From: Marsupella aquatica
Lineage: Eukaryota; Marchantiophyta
Assembly: GCA_973895155.1 (NCBI GenBank)
Contig: OZ316894.1
Location: 9,052,001 to 9,116,000, forward strand
DNA length: 64,000 nt
Direction of reading: 5' to 3'
The translations under genes were made by a program, and so were the position numbers. Under the pieces are notes generated by a model. The model worked only from the letters and a program-made list of their open reading frames with translations, made no database searches and was not told where the DNA came from. Shown in pieces: positions 59,765 to 64,000 of the stretch; the stretch's first letter is position 1; every line of letters starts with the position of its first letter.

Positions 59765-60323
59765 TGCACAATGTTGAGCATAGACGACATTCGCTACTGC
59801 AAGCCCATGAACCATCCAACGTACAAGAGTCGACACAGAGAGATACGTGGTTCACCTCCACATGAGGATACGTCCACGGGAACACACAAGAGCTTTATTG
59901 TACTCTAGGCCGACCGGCCATACCAAGCATCCACATCACAAGCTCTCCCTATCTCTCAACTAGTTCCGTAACAATGAGCCTAAGTTCCACCGAGGGTCTG
60001 GCATTAGCCCTGGCTTAATACACAATAGCACAACTGCTAACATTAGCTAAGTCCTAACCCGAGTTAGCCTAACTGTGGTTAGCTCATGAGTCACAAGACT
60101 AGAGCAATATCTAACAAAGGCCATACCAAGCATTCATAGCACAAGCTCTCCCTATCTCTCAACTAGCTCCGTAACAATGAGCCTAAGTTTCACCCAGGGT
60201 TTGGCATCAGTCACAACTTAATACACAATAGCACAACCGCTAACATTATTTAGCTAAGTCTTAACCTGAGTTAGCCTAATTGTTGTTAGCTCATGAGTCA
60301 CAAGACTAGAGCAATATCTAACA
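59765..60323 (-). repeat. LTR-like repeat, copy B (minus orientation) with internal duplication
   Basis: Read on the minus strand it starts TGTTAGATATTGCTCTAGTC at 60323 and ends in CA near 59765. It is an inverted copy of 58586-58980. A 203-bp internal segment is tandemly duplicated (units start at 59916 and 60119), each unit ending at a TGTTAG boundary. No target-site duplication could be confirmed by eye. Confidence 0.75.
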
Positions 60324-61037
60324 TACAACTTATATTATCACATTTTGATATATAATATACTTATGTGGAACATGCTTGATTTGTGTCTTGTAATGATATA
60401 TAAATATGATAAAATATAAGAGTAGACCTATTGTACATATCAAAAGTAAGTGGGATAAAATAGTATCAAGCACATCCAATGATCCAAAGGAAAACACATA
60501 ATGACCAATGAGAAGTCCAGTACATTTCTATGTGAGAAGTGCAATCAAGTTCTATGGCACAAAGGTACAAAGATATGTGCACTTATTAATCCAATGTACT
60601 TTATTAATGACACCTGTATTAAATAAAAAACCATAAACTTAGGAAAGAGAAGCATGAGAGGAAGGCAAGATGTGTCCAGGTTGTTGATTATAATTTCTTT
60701 CAATCATGAAAACAGATTTATATTTAAATTCTAAAAGATAACAAAGACTAAAAATTAAGAGGACAGCCAAAATAAGTTCAAAATACTCTAAGATACCAAC
60801 AACTAAAACGGTGCAAAAATTAATTAAAAATTTAAATAACATAAATTATGCCCCTTGATAAGACAGATTGAAATAAAAATATTTGACATAAAAAGTTTAA
60901 ATAAGATAAAATGTGAAAGGTGATTCACCCTATAGAAGCTTCAAAATTATTTAGCAAGAATGAACAATAAAATATAATAATTGTTTATGTGCGCTCTGTA
61001 AAATTTTAATTTTTACGTTCCTCTCGGCGTACACCGA
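60324..61037. other. AT-rich intergenic stretch
   Basis: No supported gene; long runs of A and T only. Confidence 0.6.
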
Positions 61038-61190
61038 AGATTTGGCTATGAGTGCTACCAAATATAGTAATTTCTAATGTACTCTCTAGATATATATTAA
61101 TTTTCTCCCCCAAAGATTTGGTTATGATTGAGGGCTATCAATTATAGGAATTTCTAATGTACCTTGTAGAAATATATTAATTTTCGAGTT
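61038..61190. repeat. 76-bp tandem duplication
   Basis: AGATTTGG(C/T)TATGA at 61038 and 61114 opens two units that share AATTTCTAATGTAC and ATATATTAATTTTC. It marks the left border of a GC-rich region. Confidence 0.8.
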
Positions 61191-62330
61191 CCGGCGTTGC
61201 TGCGCCGTTCGTATTATCGGTACGGTACTCTGTTTCCAATTTTCGTTCCAAAAACTGAAAAACTAGAAGAAAGAAAACAAGATTACGCTACGGAGGATGC
61301 GTACAGTACAGTAGGTAGCTGAAAGCGTAGAGTCGTAGTAGATGGCTCCGCGCGGGCGGACTTCGGGGGCGATATGGCCCGACGCGCGGGACAGGGACGG
61401 GCTACCTGCTCCAACCAGTCAGCAGTCCTGTCGCCCTATCCATCCGGTTATTAGCGTATAGCCCCCTAGTCCCCTATAGTCCCCTAGTCCTGGCCTCTGC
61501 GGTTCGCTCTCGGTGTACCGTGGTTATTGAGTCCCTCGAACTTGGGGGGGCGGTGACTCGGTGAGGGATGGAGAGAGATGGACGGACGGGGCACTGTTGA
61601 TGGGCAAGTCCCGTCCCGTTCCGTCCTGTCCCGTCGCGCGTGTGTTCTTGCGTGTATTTCCTGTTTCTCGTTTCGCGAGCGGGCGTTGGTTCGTTTCTTG
61701 TGTCGAGACTACAGTACACTACTACTACTGTTACTGTAGTAGTACTAGGCTCGAGACGAGAGCAAATTGGCAATGCCAATTGCGCTCCGAAGCGCGACGC
61801 AGAAGCGAGAAGCTCAGGAGCAGGCATGTATTCCATTTGGCGCAACGTATTCGACGCATATTGATCACGCACGCAGGGAGCGTTGGTAGCGCATTGAGCT
61901 CCGAGCCAGGCACGAAGGGAGGGAGGGCGGATGGAAGGACGAGGAGCGAGCGGGGCGGATTTTTCTGGCGGGCCGCGGATGGAAGAGTTTTTTTTCTCGA
62001 CTCCGGTTGCGCTGAATTGATTCGTTCCAGGCGGGGAAAAGGTGCGGGCGAGCGGTCCGGGTGGTGGTGGTGACGACGACGTTCTGGCTTCATCATTCTT
62101 CTTCGGGATATGGATTTCAATATTCCCTTGTACGTGTATACACGGGACTCGCTGCCTACTACGGTTTCGCCGCGGTAAATTACCCTCTTTTTTTTGTTTG
62201 CTTTTGCTGCTGCCACCATCCCCGGCTCCCGACCGGAGTCATTGTACACATTATTGTGGCGTACCTTTTCGAGTTTATCGAAGTACGGTAATAACGGTGC
62301 AGCACCTCCGCTTTCGAGTTTTTGACTGAC
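61191..62330. promoter_or_regulatory. GC- and CpG-rich region, possible promoter or leader of a gene to the right
   Basis: Base composition changes sharply at about 61190, from AT-rich to GC- and CG-rich (for example GCGCGGGCGG and CGACGCGCGGG at 61350-61390). The region has CCCCTAGTC/CCCTATAGTC repeats at 61462-61490 and a GGGACGGG-type stretch. Open frames occur on both strands, as expected of GC-rich DNA, and none shows a recognisable domain. It is most easily read as a CpG-rich promoter and 5' leader; direction and target gene are unknown. Confidence 0.4.
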
Positions 62331-64000
62331 TTGGAATTTTCTGCTCTGGGATGCACGTCGATGTTCAGGATGTCGATGTCTTCTTCTATTTTTTCTCTCG
62401 CAGCCCGGGACTGTTCCATCATGAATTGATTGCTTTCGAATTCGGACTGTTGTTGCAGCTGTCTGCGTGCCTGCGTAGCTGGCCTTGACAACAGCCTGAT
62501 AATTCGTGACAGCGATGGCGATGACCACTATAGTTCTCAGCTGAATGATCTGGACAGTTGTTACGTACGTACCTTGAGCATTCTTCCCGTGATCTTTAGA
62601 CTCGTTTCCTACCGATTGCATTCCTTTTCTATTACTGCTGTGGGCCGCTACCCTACTCCTCATGACCGTTTTGGATCCGGAGCCCTCGCTGCCTTCCCAT
62701 CACATCTCTCTCTCTGAAGTTCTCAACCAACACTGATTTCCTGGACCTTCAGTCCCCTGTTTGGCGTGAGTCTCATCCGTCTCACCGACTGCCCCTCGCG
62801 ATTTGCCGTTATAAATGATTATGCAACGTAGCGCTTCTTCCTTCCAATCACATTTGTTTCACAGTTCTGAACCAGCACTTATTGACCTCTGTACCAACTA
62901 TAACAGTTCCATTATAATTGCATGACTCGGTTTGCTCCTCGTCACGTGGTTTTCATGCTTTTCATACATTTCCAACTGGCATTTCCATTTTTCCTCTTGA
63001 TTACTAGGCTTCACATTTTTCGAATGTGTTGAGCAATTGTAATTTCTTTAACTGCAGGTTTTCTGTCGCGCCGGATCCTTCTCGTTCATCTCGTGTCCAT
63101 CCCGTCCACTAGAACATCTCTCCGAGGCCCACTTCTTGGATTTATTCATAAGTAATTTCGTGTAACTCTGTCCGTATCCTTCTGCTTCAAAGTTCAAGAA
63201 ATGTATATTCTCTTCTGCCTCGCAGCCTTTCTCTCGACCTCATCCTCATACCAAACTCAGGGCTGCAATTTTCCCTTTGTTTCAGACAGTACCTCAGTAG
63301 CGGTCGCCTTCTATGTATCTCACGTCGTCCGGTGGTCTATAACTTTCCCTTCCTATTCATGCCTTCCTTCTCTTAGGTGTTTGCAAATGAGCTTCTTTGT
63401 ATGTACGTTGTTCCTGCTGAATGTTGCGCGTACGCAACTTTGAGGTTTATATCTTGGTTGTATTAGCATGTCTCTATTCTATCATGCTGTTTGCGTATCG
63501 CTTTCCGGGACTCTACGCATGAATCCTATTGGACAAGGAGCAGTTCCTTGCGTTGTGCTGCTCTCGATGCTCTCTCGCTGTACCTATAGAAGTTGTCCTG
63601 GAATACAGCTGATCATCATTCTGATACGTATGATTTGGTGGATCTGCAGGCTGCTGGGGGAGAGAGACCTCACTGCGAAGGGAGGAACGCTGAACTAGTA
63701 AACGTGCTTTGAACAGACAGAAGCCTGGTCAATTTTGCCTGCTCCGATTGATCAGACGAGCTAGAGGGAGAGTTTGCCGTTCCATAGGCTAGTAAGGTTC
63801 GTACAGTGTGAGGCCCGAAATTTCGCTGGGTTTGATAAACCCTGGATGACTAGCAGTAACAGGAAGGTCATCTCGAATCGACGTGTGCTGCGCCAATGTG
63901 GCATGTTGGAATGAATGGCTACGCCATTGAACGAAACCTGAGCAAGTTCTGTGAAGGTGGCGAGGCAGACGTCGATTTTGTCATGCGGATAACACGCTAA
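62331..64000. other. Right end, possible leader or intron sequence
   Basis: Pyrimidine-rich on the plus strand with no convincing coding exon. It may be intron or leader of a plus-strand gene continuing past the window. Nothing firmer can be said. Confidence 0.35.

Noticed and set aside
61731-62663. 310-codon minus-strand open frame in the GC-rich region
   Set aside because: Long open frames arise easily in GC-rich DNA. Several compete on both strands here, and the translation is basic and low-complexity with no recognisable domain.

Overview
The window is nuclear DNA of a land plant. Genes are intron-rich, with introns of about 100-1300 bp and GT/AG splice sites in matching phase. Plastid outer-envelope protein families are present. 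At the left edge is the 3' half of an intraflagellar transport gene (WDR19/IFT144), which seed plants without motile sperm have lost. This points to a plant with flagellated sperm; a bryophyte is most likely given the moderate intron sizes, but a lycophyte or fern cannot be excluded. Gene models were assembled by hand from splice sites, reading-frame phase and remembered family similarity. No database search was run.

Left part (1-19 kb): the last 18 exons of WDR19/IFT144 (+). Next, on the minus strand, comes a nine-exon OEP64/TOC64-like gene: a membrane-anchored amidase fold with two of three catalytic residues replaced and no TPR domain. It is followed on the same strand by a six-exon SP1/SPL2-like RING E3 ligase of the organelle outer membrane. 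The last two are neighbours that both belong to plastid outer-envelope protein-import biology. A roughly 340-bp piece of the RING gene is duplicated downstream of it.

Middle part (21-37.5 kb): accessory DNA. An apparently intact 4155-bp PIF/Harbinger transposon (21309-25463) has matching terminal inverted repeats, a TTA target duplication, a DDE transposase and a Myb/trihelix-like partner protein. Beside it lies a decayed minus-strand transposon-type gene (25550-29273), broken by two in-frame TGA codons and two homopolymer frameshifts. Then comes a 27-bp minisatellite built from a GC-rich hairpin motif. A multi-exon plus-strand locus follows (31297-37300). It encodes a lysine-rich novel protein, a protein with an N4/N6 DNA-methyltransferase-like C-terminus, and an FCP1/NLI-phosphatase-like domain, both with altered catalytic motifs. 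The same hairpin motif recurs in its introns and once in its coding region. This composite is the best candidate in the window for something undescribed.

Right part (37.5-64 kb): a two-exon small-heat-shock-domain gene with a very long phospho-motif-rich tail (40097-43485); an intronless 778-codon gene for a protein of repeated short motifs (51723-54059, minus); and long gene-poor stretches with dispersed repeats. These include a ~570-bp family carrying a perfect palindrome and two LTR-like copies in opposite orientation, one with a 203-bp tandem duplication. A visibly GC-rich stretch at about 61.2-62.3 kb looks like the promoter or leader of a gene that continues to the right.
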